In this document: positions 32,492 through 44,580 of the stretch, one piece after another
Layout: every line of letters starts with the position of its first letter
Position numbering within the stretch: position 1 is the stretch's first letter
NCBI GenBank assembly: GCA_032821775.1
Contig: JAVLRN010000004.1
Coordinates: 1-64,000, forward strand
DNA length: 64,000 bases
DNA from: Sanguinoderma infundibulare
Lineage: Eukaryota > Basidiomycota > Agaricomycetes > Polyporales > Polyporaceae
Direction: 5' to 3'
Notes under the pieces: model-generated
Told to the model about the DNA's origin: nothing
The model's database searches: none
The model's input: only the letters and a program-made list of their open reading frames with translations
Position numbers and translations under genes: made by a program

Positions 32492-35400
32492 GCACTACGA
32501 TACGTCCTTAGATTGAACTTTGGGTTATCATACGTTGCTTATTGGGTTTAGCGATTGACTCGTGTACGATAGGCGTTAATCGGGGCCTCGCGAACGATGT
32601 CACGGTTGAGCGGTAGACAGGTCTGCCGATTTCCGCTCCGTTGATCTCGTACTACAAGTACCGTGGCGGCCATGTTATTTTAGTCGGGACGTTGACCACC
32701 CGCGCAGCTGGTACTGATACTGTAGACATTTGAACACCTACCGACTTACCGCGAGCCGCCATCAACGATCTTTCGAACGGGACGACGTCGCTCGCTCCTC
32801 GGAGCTCCTTCGTGGCTTCTCCCGCCCCACGAGGGTGTGGGGGTAAGGAAAACTTCAACGAAGGACGTCTTCGAGGTCGGCGATAGGTAGGATTCGGTGT
32901 CTCGGTGGCTCTGACGCATGTGGATCCACCGTTACTGAGTTTTAGTCTTTGGAGCGTTCCATGGTGCTTCCCTAGTCGCCTGGACCGCCGATCGAGGGGT
33001 CGATGTGTGGGGTAGGCGTAAATCTTACGAGGTTTCGTCTCTCTCTCACTTGGATCTGTGCTCCGACAAAGCTCCGGACGCCGCGCACGAAAGAAGGTAT
33101 ATGAAAGCGAAAGGAGCCGAGTTGGGGATTCCAATCGGGGAGTCGTTCGAATTCCACCGGCGTCGTTCTCTGTTCATGGTTAGACGCTTCTTGGACAGTG
33201 AAGAATGCGGTGCCTAGCCTAGACTATGTTTCTCCCTGGACAAGGTGGCTGCGAAGTTCAGAACACACTAGAAATTTGCCCCTCCCCTGCGTTCGGGGAA
33301 ACGTTGCCTCTTCTCAGTATTTGTAATGCTACAGATGACTTCCTGAGGCTGATCGAGCGTGCGTCCCACGCAGACTGCCCGATATCGAACCGCCACGTGG
33401 CTGCGGCAGCGGCCAGGTCTCGACTTTCATCACGGCGAGTGCTTCCTGCTGAGAACCGCTCGTCGTCAGCTAGCACGGCAACTCAACGCTCATGCTTTGA
33501 ACAACACACCTCGACCTCTCTCGCAGAACTCATCGGGATACAGGTATAAGCCTGTGTGCATGGTCAGCCTTTCTTGAGTTTGTATCTGCAAGCACACAAG
33601 CCAGGTTCGTAGCTCATTCTCTCCGAACGTATATGAATCGACTTGCATTCTTGCTTTGCTTACAACCCAGGTCGTACGACTCGCGCAGAACGACCTGTGA
33701 CTCCTTCTCTCGGATGCAGTACGGCCGCTCGCTACTCGTGACTGCCCGATGATGCTCGCATCCGCTCTTGAAGTGCGGTTTCCTCGCAAGTGTGTCAAAT
33801 GTACGTTATCGACCTGCACATGCTCTAACTATCGAAAGGTACCCTTCGTTGATCGACTGCAATCCTGATTTGAACAGGTCATACGGGAAGCCTCCCTGCA
33901 TGACTCTTCTGAACAGGCTAGTCCAAAGCGATGGTCGAACCACGGCTGTGGCGCAATGCGAGGGTGCAACGCTGCTGACGTTCCCGCGAACCTTTACCGC
34001 CAGCCATTCTAGCTTCAAGTACCCTCAAGATAAGTATCGCATCCTGCTGACGTGTCAAAATCTTACAACTTTTTGAATCCACCGCCTTGATCGTCACGTT
34101 GTCAGGCAAGGTCGTAATGCCATCCAGCTATCACTGGGGATGATCTTCTGGTCTAACGTGGTCGTGGCGATTTGACGTTCACCGTCGCAAAAGGTGCGCC
34201 TTCACTTCGTCCCACATGATGTAGTATTGATTCCGTATGCCTCCTTGCCTGCCCACGGTACGATCGGCGTGAGAGGATAATACCCTGCCAGACCACCGTC
34301 GCTGTCCCATCTTAGAATAAGACCTCTCTCTCCCGGTCCGTTGGGAACGCCTTTCCTTCCAGTCGGTCAACAGGATCACTGCTCCGCAGTAATCGCTCTC
34401 GGCACGGACGCAGGGTATCTGTTCGGGGGTTTGTCTCCTGTCACGACACCCGACATACGAATCATTTCCAACACCAATAAAGACACGCTACGGCTCAAGG
34501 AGGAGCCGTACCCACGAGACCGTAAACAATCAATAAGGTGACGTTCGTTGCCAATTATATGTTAGCAGGGACCTTTGGCTCAGGATATTGGTTGTATGAC
34601 TGTTGTAACACGCCGTTCCTCTTCAAATAGGTATACACATTCACAACGATGTGCGGCCACAATACGATCTGGTCTCCCGGACGACTTAGCGTCACCGCGA
34701 CCTCTGACGACGCGAGCAGCCCATCGACCCCCATCGGAGACGTCCGATGAAGCTCTCCTCATCGTCCGCCCTGCACGAATGCGATGGGTTTAGGTTACAG
34801 GTTCGTCTTTGACCTATCGTTTAGCAACGGAACACACCTGTATGACGTAGAACAACCTAGAGGAGGTTACAAGCTTCCGAGCAACTTGAAGCTGATCGAT
34901 TCATGGATATTCGGTTGAAACTTCATCGTATAGTCTACTCGGAGAACCGTTGTCCGTGATAGCATCCTGTCCCCGTGTTCTTGTTCGTTAACAGGATGCC
35001 TGTCAACCGCGAATGGGCCGAGCCCAGACCAGGATAACTCCTTGAAATTGCCCAGGACATGGTTATCAGAAAGTCCGCGCCGGTTGAAGACACGGAATCT
35101 CACACGCGCGCTGGCAGAGACTCCCCGACGCTGGCTCGCTGGCAAGCTTACGCTGCCGGTCCTCGCAATAATTTGGGTTGGGCTAGCACGACTCTCCATG
35201 TGGTCGATAACTCATGGACTTCTAGCTTCAGGGACAAACAGTCAATGCTCAACGTTCGGTCCATCATCCCCGTAACTTCGGCACGGTTATCGAAGCACCC
35301 CAAGTCAAGGTCGCCTTCAAACGCAGCCAGATAAGAAGCGGATCGCTAGTTCCGGTGCCGTCATGTACCCCCCTCGCCCATGTGTATGAGAACGATGGCC

Positions 35401-37930
35401 TCTAGTGCGCCTACTCTACGCTTACTCAGGGCTGGCAGCTTGAACCGGTGGCACAATACATCAATTTCCCCATTGAGTTTCTACCTTGCCTTTAGAGGCG
35501 TAGCCCCCCATTCGAGCTGCGAAGCCTCGGGCCTGTGTCCGCAATTCAAACCATCTTATGGATCTATCGAAGTCCCCGCCCAGCGGCGGATCCTGGCGCG
35601 GACAACGCCTGCTACATAGGCTCTTATCGATCTCATTACCAAGACACTGCGCAGTTCGCTCAATCGCCCTTGCCCGTCGCCGCGATGGACGTGAATACAG
35701 TCCTCCGCTCTCGGATCCGGAGATCCCGCTGTGCCGTAAGATATGCATCTCTCCGCCCGCTGTCTCTGCGAATGCGGGCGTCACAGCAGCGGGAATTCCG
35801 CTGGTGCAATATGGAGCAATGCGGACATTGTGCGCGCGCAGGCTCGTCGCGGAAGTTTGATCCGGGCGGTCGAGCGGCGGACTCGGACTCGGAATACGTT
35901 GGATCATGTACGAAGATAGAACAATACAGATAGAGAGCACGACGCACTGCCCGGAGAACCGACTATGGTCCGTCTTTGCCCAAACCGTTCGACCCCCGTT
36001 GCAATCTGTCCAAGTCGCCCGACAGGGACCATGGTAGTAGTCACGCAGCCAAGCCAGGGGGCTCGCCGACCTGAGAGCGAGAACTCGGATCCCACACGAC
36101 GTCCACGAGATGATGCGTGGTTGCAAAGGTTTGACGTTCGGACAGAAGAAGCCCTCGCGCGGCGACACCCGAGGGGCACTTCCACTATTCAAAGCACGAT
36201 CGACCAGCGTCAGAGCACCGAACGAGATCAGACGAGGGCGCGAGAGAAGACGAACCAGCACAATAGTCGGATCTCGCGGCCTATTCGGTAGCATGTAACG
36301 CGCGAGGTCAGATTGGGCCGTGATGCCACCGGCGACGTCATTGGCGTCGGGCCTATTCAGTACGCGGTGCCTATCTCGCATCGCCATTCTGCAGGCACGG
36401 GTTTGCCATCCTGCGGGGTGTCGATCCATTTTCACGACGAGGAGATCCCGAAATCATTCGAGAGATCTACGCATGCTCGATTTCAGCGTCGCTGAGCAGG
36501 CACGGAGAGCGCGGAGGTCGTGGAAGCGTAAAGCGGGGAGCGATTCGGAGGAAGAAAGGAGAAGTGGCACGCAGTAGGAAAGGGAAACGCCTTTAGGATC
36601 CGTAGAGAGCTCGTATGCTGATCTTCAAAAACGTGGAACGTAGAGAGGTTCTGGAAGCACGACGCGACCAGTTCATCGGCCATATTCACCTCGAGAGGGT
36701 GGGGCTGTGTCCTGCAAGATGGACTGGACACGTCCGCAGCCAATGTGCTATACTAGATTCTTCGTGGGATCAGCTTCGGTCAGGTGGACAGATACATCGA
36801 GGCATGCGCACTCACTATTTGGCTTCAATCACCGTTTCAGGAGTTGCTAGCTCGTTGGGCGCAGGGGACAACGCCATGGTCTGGGTCTTCCGCCGTGACA
36901 GCACGCTCCGGGAATCCCGCCTATCTCTCCAGTCCACACTGACGGCGCGGCACTCCAGTCTTCGCCCACCCAATCATTCTCTACGCAGACCTCCCATAGC
37001 TGCGCCTCTCTCACGCGAAGCACTTGGACAACCTGGGCGTGCCCTACGCAGGGACGCCAAGCACCGACGACCTTCCGCCATGGCTCGTAGGCAGACTGGG
37101 GACTGTCCGCGAAGAATGAACCTGGTAGCGCACCTAAATCTTGTGGACGCGTTCGCGCGACAACCGATTGCCCTGTTCGTGGGGAGCGAACCTCGTGTCA
37201 CCGTCTGGAGACCTCAGCCGCACCGGGCGAGCAAGACGACGAACGAGTGTCGGGGGACCCGGTCCCGCAGATGCAGGCTTAGAGGGAACGTGTGTGACCA
37301 GCGAGGACATAGGAGGACGTAGAGAGACATTCTCGTTGTCAGGGATTCCATCCGAGTTGCAGGCAGCAAGCACCAAATATTCCTCCGCAGCACCCAGTCC
37401 CCTCCACCAAGCGCCGGATCAACGCCGCCTGCATCGGACCGCAGGCCGGCCCTAAACGAAAGTTGCGCGCTCGAGTCAAAACGGGATGGATGATGTCATG
37501 CCGCCGACGACTGGGACGATATCAGTGTACTAGCCATGGCCATCCTCGGTGCCCCGCCTCGTTACGATGGGCCAGCGCCCAAGCTTCCTGCGCCATCGCT
37601 ATGCACGCAGCCAGCAGCCTACTGTCGATCCACAATGGCTTTTCCTTGCCGCCGACATCAGCCTTCGGTCCGCGATATCCGTGGTCCGATCCGAAGCAAT
37701 AGACGGATGTCGTAAGTGTGCTAATTTGAATAGGAGTACTCTTCAGTTGCAGCAACATCAGGAACGACCACGGTACTAGAGGTTGACACGCGTACGTGAT
37801 CGTATGTTCAAACAGTAAACCACAACGGCCGGAAATGGCTGCACCGAGCGATTCAAGTCTGTATTGCAGAAAGGGCGTGACTCCGTTGACATCGGAGACG
37901 TGCAGTGTATGCCATCGCTTCTACAGGGCT
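32492..37930. other. Gene-poor stretch
   Basis: About 5.4 kb with no supportable gene. The longest open frame (36435-35461, minus, 324 codons) has random-looking composition and no domain. No tandem repeat is visible. Confidence 0.45.
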
Positions 37931-39334
37931 TCAAACGTGCAAATGATCTAAATCAGAGTCCAGGTTCAGCTGAAAGTCGGGCTCCACAATCTCCTTCCAG
38001 AACGCGACTCCGTTGGCACTGGGGACGCCCAGGTCCGCGTCGCCTTTGTCCTCGCGGCCGAGGATAAGTTCGAAAACGAAGAACAGACCGCTCGCCTGAA
38101 TCGCACCCGCTAGCGCAGCTTGCACCCGGAACAGCTCCGGGCTCGGAAGGCTGACTGGGGAGGCGGAGGCGCGGCTGTGGTCCTGCAAAGTGACCGTGTC
38201 TGGCAAGGCAGGACCTCTGCAATTGTACCACGGCTGGTGATCCCTCACCCGGTAGGTGTTCGGAGTCTACAGTGAGAGGAGAGCATTCATCACGTCGGTG
38301 CATAGGCCAAAACAGCATGACCGAGTAGCGCACCTCGGTTGGTATGAACGACAGCGCGTACTCGTCAAACTTGAGATGGTACTGGAGGCCGAGCGAGATG
38401 ATATTTTCCGCCGCATCCACGACGGCGGGCGAGTCGTGCTTGTCGCCGAGCGGGCAGTAGCGGCGCAGAAGCTGGAGGGTGAGCGTTGTTGACTTGTGCA
38501 CGTCGAACGATTTCGAGTGAGCGACAGGGGGTGACGTCAGCCCGAGTACGAGGAGTCTAAAACGCACCTTGACACATTGGCCCATGGGGACGTATGCTAG
38601 AGGATGTTTGAAGATACGAGCGATTTCCACATAGTCGATGTTGACTCCGTCTGGGAGCTCGGCAACTGGCCCGGGGTGCGTTGACAACCAGTGATGATTG
38701 TCGTACGAGCCAGTCAAGATGCATCTATGGTCATCCCGTCCAAGTACCTGCAGAACCTCGGTTAGCATGAGAGAAGACAGGGAAAAACAGCGAGAACGAT
38801 GCTCGCCTCGGCTTGAAGATCGGGTGACGTGGTCTCATATTCACGACCTTCGTCATTTACTGCGACTACGTTTGACATGTGCCCGGTGCATTGACATACG
38901 GGCGGATTGAGGGGGTCCTTGTCAGCAAATTTTGGATTTCTCTGTGCGTACACTTGCGAGAATACACCGGAATCAGCTTTTATATGAACGAGGGAGAGGA
39001 CAAACTCACCCGGCCACAGTAGGAACGCGGCCCAGGTGGACGCCAGGACCTGCAAACTACGTGCGAGTACATCTCCCGACTCGGGGTGCTCGGCCGCGGC
39101 TCTGTCCGCACAGTTGCAGACGGCAGTCAGGACGTATCGCTCGCCATCCTCGGAGCCGACATCGGCGGCGGAGTCGCGCATGGCGCGGATGAGCTTGCTG
39201 ACGGTGAAGTAGCGATGGACGGAATTCTTGCCGCACGTCGCACGGTCGGCCCATCCGGGGACGTCGAGGTCACGGTAGCGCGGGTCGTCGAATACTTTGA
39301 GGATGGCGTCGACTCGACCACGTAAGCTGTCCAT
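37931..39334 (-). CDS. HNH_2-like nuclease-domain protein
   Basis: Resembles the large basidiomycete family with an HNH_2-type (PF13391-like) domain. Exons: 39334-39010, 38952-38798, 38747-38568, 38492 to about 38260, and a last part ending at 37931. The first exons read MDSLRGRVDAILKVFDDPRY and RYVLTAVCNCADRAAAEHPE. The domain core is RDDHRCILTGSYDNHHW, then ARIFKHPLAYVP, then NIISLGLQYHLKFDEYALSF, whose final His/Asp pair fits the third motif. The tail LPSPELFRVQAALAGAIQASG matches the usual C-terminal helix. The usual AHI motif seems to read ARI here, so activity is doubtful. The junction between 38270 and 38190 is unresolved. A donor GTAGAC to an acceptor TTTGCAG (88 nt) would keep frame. 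TATATA at 39435-39440 is a fitting promoter element. Confidence 0.7.
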
Positions 39335-39434
39335 GGTGGTTAATGGCGGGAATGTGAGATGTGCGACAGACGACGCCCGTTTGGGGGGATAAGGAGTCGG
39401 ACGAGATAAGTACTCTGGGGGATCTTGCCGAGGG

Positions 39435-39441
39435 TATATAT
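39435..39441 (-). promoter_or_regulatory. TATA box of the HNH_2-like gene
   Basis: TATATA about 100 bp upstream of the ATG at 39334 on the minus strand. Confidence 0.45.
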
Positions 39442-40068
39442 GGGATTCCCGCGATAGGTGCGGTACACTGGCAGCACGGTCGATAATGACCTTGTCCGTC
39501 CGGATTTGAACTCGGATGTTCTTGAGAGCCGGGCGGGCATATACTGCTCTTACCAGGTCGCGATGAGCTGGATTCTCTGTATAAACTCACCTCAGGCCTA
39601 AGTTACGGTTTTCCAGGTCGAATGGGAAGCTGCTTGAGTACATACTGGGCATGCACGGTACGAAGACATGTTCGATGCTAGCTGAGGACCGAGGGCGTTG
39701 AGGGCCTTGTCGTCGTCACCACATCGGAGTTCAAACTCCGCCCGGTCCCGGCCGGAGTCGGATACCATATCCGAACATCTCCCGCGCACGGCATACTCGG
39801 CCACAACTTGAACTTTTCCTCCCGGACACGACACTCGATCCCTGCTGGCCACGCTGGATTGACGGTCATGGCTTAGATAGCTTCATTTCAACTCAACCTG
39901 TGGTCCGTTCTGCAGAGCTTGCTTTGGGAACCGTTCAAGTGAGCCCGTTTCCTTGCCTCGACGCTACGCGGCTCTCACTTATGCACCTTCCCATTCCGAA
40001 TGTGCTATGCGCATAGACCAAACTAATGATCGACATCATCTCATAGCTTAGTTTCCTCGCTGCTCACT
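39442..40068. other. Region between the HNH-like gene and its head-to-head relic
   Basis: No gene seen. It holds a short hairpin CGGAGTTCAAACTCCG at about 39725-39740 and a box-B-like word near 39507 that does not fold as a tRNA. Confidence 0.35.
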
Positions 40069-40560
40069 ATGTTCGCCGAGCACCTACGTTCCCGGACCGA
40101 GGACATCCTCGAGGTGTTCGTCGACCCCCGCTACCGTCAACTCGATTTCCCAGAATGGGCCGACCGTGTAGCTCATCTGCGCCATGCGTGACCCCGTTGC
40201 GGAAGTCGGCCTTTAGTATGGCGAGAGATTCGTCTTGTCCGCCGTCTACGACTGTAGAGATAGAGCCTCTGCGGCCGAGCACCCCGAGTTCGGAGAAGCA
40301 CTCGCGCGCAGTTTGCAGGTCTTCGCATCTGTCTGGGTGGCGTTCTTGTTATCGTCGAGTAAGCGAGTCCTCCGTCGAGCCGTGGACGTCAATAAGCTGA
40401 CGATGGGGGCTTGATACGGAAGTGTGCGCACAGAAGAATCCCAAGTTTACCGACGACGACCCGGTCAATCCGCCTACATGTTCTGCACCGCGCATGCTAC
40501 TTGCAACGAATCTTGAGGTACTGTTTGAAGATGGACACCATGCATGCGAGATGACGTCAT
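40069..40560 (+). pseudogene. Decayed N-terminal copy of the HNH_2-like gene
   Basis: On the plus strand the sequence reads RTEDILEVFVDPRYRQLDFP, then (after a stop and frame changes) GERFVLSAVYDC, AEHPEFGEALARSLQVFAS, and after an intron-like gap with acceptor AAG, AQKNPKFTDDDPVNPP. Each piece matches the intact gene at 37931-39334 in order. Stops and indels break it, and the nuclease half is missing. It lies head-to-head with the intact gene. Confidence 0.75.
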
Positions 40561-41890
40561 CTGATCTACAAGACTAGGCAAGCATCGTTCTCTTCGCTCC
40601 CATGCACCGCTCCAATATCATCCCGGTGGATTAACTGAGATTCAGGTACTCGGAAGGACGACCACAGGCGCGGTGGTGGGGTGCGGCTGTATTCCCCGTA
40701 TGGCTGGGCACGGGACCAATATACAGCCTATGGAGTTTCGGATGATAGACGCCCCGTAGGATGAGCACCCGAAAAGGGAGCCAGGCTTCCGATCCTAACA
40801 CGATCAAACAGTCCGACAGCCAGCATACGACACCGGCCCTGTCCTCTTTGGGTTGCGCCCCCACCTGTCTTACGCCTCTCGCTCGCTCTGCCCATCTTCC
40901 GTCTCGACTCTCTGGCCTCTCTGGTCGCCCACAGACCCTTCACTTGTGGCCTTCGGGGCTGTGATCCGACGTGACTGTCTGCCTCGAGGACCCCTCAAAC
41001 GCCTGTCGACTACCGCGGTGGCATGGCCGACTCCGACCTCGGTTTGCTTTCTCGACTACTTGTGTCTCTCCCGCATCTACGACTCCCAGGGCTCGCGCTG
41101 ACGTGTCATAGCGGCAAGCTTGGCACACATCTCTTAAGCGCTCGGCGTTCAACGTACCATCCAGGATAACTTCATCTCATCTCTCGTGATTGCGGAGCAA
41201 TAATTGGGACGCTCTGCATACGCCTAACGCTCTTCTGCTACATCCTATCCATGGGGCTTCATGCGTCGGCCTGGTCTCTGGGAAACGTCGACGACAGCTA
41301 CTCCAGAAGCCGGAGTGGCCCGGGCCCGGCTGTTTCCTTTGTCTCTCCTGTGACACTTCAGCCCTCTCAACTGTCCCCCCCTTCCTCGGCCTTTCAACTA
41401 TCGTCCGACCGACTAACTTTCCTTTTTGCCTCCCCCACTGGCTATTCGGCCGTACCCGCGCTGGCCACACAACGACCTAGACCCGCGTCTGCAAGAACTG
41501 GCCTTCTGTTGCTCAGCGCCAATGCCCCTCGTGCCGACCGCGGTTTAGTCCAGCGCTCCCACGTACGTCTCCCTTGCCATCTTATGTGTTTCCTAGGACG
41601 CGCCCCTCCCCCTTGAGCTAAGCGGCCAGATGGGTGGTGGCCCGCGCACATCGCGGCTCCTATGTCCGCCTCGAGTTATACCGCTTCGACACTTGCTTTC
41701 AATCGCCCGCTCTTGTCAAAGCACTTCAAGGATGTGGCCCACCGCAAAGCGCATCCGGCCCGCCGTATTTAGCCACCGTGGCCCTTGCGTCGTGGTTCGT
41801 TCCTCGTCTCTCCATCTCGCGTTTGCGTTTTCTCCGCATTCTGCTTGCTATACCCTTGTACGTACATATCTTTCGGAGCGCGGAGAAGCC
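40561..41890. other. Region without a supported gene
   Basis: CT-rich open frames on the plus strand show no domain. The end (41856-41869, TTGTACGTACATAT) may be a donor site of an intron leading into the gene at 41891. Confidence 0.35.
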
Positions 41891-42483
41891 ATGATGCTCG
41901 TTCTACCGCAATCGCGACCCGCCGGCGCTGGTCCGTCTGGCCGCATCCCCACTGTGGACCCCGCAGGTCGTGGTGTGCCCTTGTCCGGCCTCCTCAGCAC
42001 GCCCGAGCAGCAGATCCGGACCAAGTTCCCTGCGGTCGCGATGGCCCAAGACCACTTCACGAGAACGGGCTTCACTAACTTCTCGATGAGAATCACGGTG
42101 AGCAGCAGCCATGTGGTTATGCAACCCGCTGCTGATCGGCGCGTTTTTTCGACAGTGGGAAGGATTCGAGAGCATGAACTTCACCGAGGACATCGCGCTC
42201 GGCCACCACGGCGCGTCGCTCGTTAGGGGCGTCGCGGTCGCGTTCGACCGCTTCCTCCGCGTTCGTTTTCGTTTTGGTTCTCGCCGAACGTCCCGACCCA
42301 GTGGGACTAACCTCGTCTATGCTAATGCAGGAATCGCCCACGCACCCCAGCGGGCGCGCACACCCGAACTTCTGGCCGCACCATTATGCGCTACAAGATA
42401 TGTACCTCACCGGTCTCGTGACCTTCCCCGGGAACGTCTTCCAGGCAGAGGTCCAGCTCATTGGCCAGTCGCGGGCGTACTAG
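41891..42483 (+). CDS. Small three-exon gene, unknown function (154 aa)
   Basis: Exons 41891-42097, 42156-42260 and 42331-42483 join in phase 0 each time. Donors are GTGAGC and GTTCGT; acceptors are CGACAG and ATGCAG. The protein begins MMLVLPQSRPAGAGPSGR, continues FTNFSMRITWEGFESMNFTE and ends EVQLIGQSRAY. No signal peptide, membrane segment or known motif is visible. An upstream exon is possible, because TTGTACGTAC just before the ATG looks like a donor. Confidence 0.55.
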
Positions 42484-43186
42484 TCACGGTGCTAGTAGCG
42501 TTGCGCTCCACGCTGCTTCGAGGCTGGAGGTGCCGCCGCCACATTTTGTTGTTATTTTTTCTTCACGACCTGGACGGACGCTCAAGGACGATCGCTTTCT
42601 TCGCCTGGACTTTGATTGTGTTACGCCCCCCTCGCTGCATATCGCATAGCTTTGTTTCGGGCAATCCATCCCGCTGTCCGTCTTCTGCTCTCGTCTTCGC
42701 TTTCCGTAGTTTGCTATCGCATTGCTGTCCGTACCACATCCCTCACATCTCGCCCATCCCTCCTAATCGTATAGTATACTCCCAAATGTATAGACCACAA
42801 CCTGTCGTAGTATTGTACAGCCCCTAGTCCCTCTACCCGCAGCCCGCTCCGTAATGTAAGAGAACTTGTGCTCCGCGAAGTCCTCGCTCGCTACCGCGAC
42901 CTACGCCTGAATCGCACCACAGGGAAAATCCACGCGAGTACTTGCGAGAGAATAGACGCAACAAATGAAATCGGAACGTATGGGCACAATCATGGCACCT
43001 TTCCGCGGCCGAAATCTCTCGAGTGATCAGTACTGGCCCGGACATTGTGCGGCCGGTGGGCGGGCATACTTGGCGTTGTTAATGAAGGTTTACGGTTTAA
43101 ACGTTTAAGGTTGAACTTGGATACTTATATCAAGACAGTAGCACGGTGACCCTAGGCCTGATCTTGGCTGCCACCTCCCAGTCGCC
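42484..43186. other. Intergenic
   Basis: No gene or repeat seen. Confidence 0.35.
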
Positions 43187-43456
43187 ATGGCTTACGCTTC
43201 CCCCTCAGACAGTACACGAAAGCGGTACCTATGGTCTTGCGGAAAACCTATACGAGGATGCTTGGGGACATTCGGACTCGAATGGCCCTACAAGTGCTTG
43301 GGCAGGAACTCTATCCCCGCTGACGAGGTCGCAGTAGAGCTTCGAACGTCAACCGACTTTGACGACGACTACGAGCCTGGCGTCCTAGTTACGATTGCTT
43401 CCAACGTCGATGATGGTACGGTCAAAATCGAGGTCGGTCGCACAGGTCCAGTGTAG
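43187..43456 (+). CDS. Possible small ORF, unknown (89 aa)
   Basis: Open from ATG to stop with a protein-like C-terminal half (DDDYEPGVLVTIASNVDDGT). No introns are needed and no domain is recognised. It could be an exon of a larger or decayed gene. Confidence 0.3.
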   Translation: MAYASPSDSTRKRYLWSCGKPIRGCLGTFGLEWPYKCLGRNSIPADEVAVELRTSTDFDDDYEPGVLVTIASNVDDGTVKIEVGRTGPV

Positions 43457-44219
43457 AGCGGAGTGGCGGACCAAGTCGAGGATGTCCTCGTCGTCCGTCC
43501 CCAATGAGTACGTTTGGCTCCTGGAGGCCTTCAAGCACGGCTGCTTGGCTCGCACGAGCTCGAGAGCGAGCACAGGCGAGCCCCGCATCAGTTCGTGATC
43601 CATCCCCGATCGTCCTGAGGCTAACGCGCACGCTCAAACAGTTGCCCTCACGGTCAGCTTAATTGGCGAGGATATGCGCAATGGTAGTTGGAGGGAGTAA
43701 TGTGTTGAGGGCTGGTGGGAGGACGACTTGGGTTACACTTGGCATGGCACCGGTATGATACGTTTTCGTTCTTGCTCTCGTTTTCGCTTTCACCGTCGCC
43801 CGCGCTGTCACTTTTCCTCGCAGTACTCCAACGTTCGTATCTCTGCACGCATATGCATACTGCTTTCGGGCCGCACACACACAGCATCCCATCCATCCGT
43901 GCCACCAGCATGGCAGGAATGACAGCTGTCTATTGCGTCTGCTGTGATATCGACAGCGGGACCTCACTGTGGCTCCGGTTTTCGCGAGTATAGCCGTAGC
44001 CGGCCTACCTCAAGCGGATTACGCTCCTAGCGAGTATGAAGTGGGTGTTTACAGTATATCCACCACGTCTTCCAAGTTCCACACCGCTGATACGTTCCTA
44101 GTGATTCACAATTGTCAAGCTTCATTGTCACCACTGTCAGGCTAATTGCAGACGTCATGAGGCCCGTATACACACGTAGAACACTGCAGTGCCCTGTAAA
44201 TACAAAATTGTTCTCACTA
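43457..44219. other. Intergenic
   Basis: No supportable gene; several overlapping short frames only. Confidence 0.35.
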
Positions 44220-44580
44220 TCACTGGACCGCGAACGACTGCACTCGCAACCAATCCAATTCCAAGTCCAGGTCGAAGTCGGGCTCCAGGACGTCCTTCCA
44301 GAACCCGACTCCGGTGTGGCTGGGGACGCGCAGAACCGGGTCGCCTTTGTCCTCGCGGCCGAGGATAAGTTCGAAAACGAAGAACAGACCGCTGGCGCGA
44401 ATCGCACCCGCCAGCGCAGCTTGCACCCGGAACAGCTCCGGGCTCGGAAGGCTAGCTGGGGAGGTGGGAACTCGGCTGTGGTCCTGCAAGGTGATCGTCG
44501 CTGGCAAGGGAGAACCTCTGCAATTGTACCACGGCTGGTGATCCCTCACCCGGTAGGTGCTCGGAATCTGTAGTGAGAGG
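44220..44580 (-). pseudogene. C-terminal fragment of an HNH_2-like paralogue
   Basis: Reads LPSPELFRVQAALAGAIRAS, FELILGREDKGDP and FWKDVLEPDFDLDLELD, nearly the same as the tail of the intact gene at 38190-37931. The flank upstream of 44580 does not continue the paralogy clearly, so only the end of the gene is present. Confidence 0.75.

Noticed and set aside
35461..36435. 324-codon open frame on the minus strand
   Set aside because: Random-looking composition with no domain or splice context. Equally long chance frames occur in this CG-rich DNA.
39500..39575. Possible tRNA on the minus strand (box-B-like GTTCAAATCC)
   Set aside because: The T arm does not form a 5-bp stem with a 7-nt loop, and no acceptor stem or proper D arm can be drawn.
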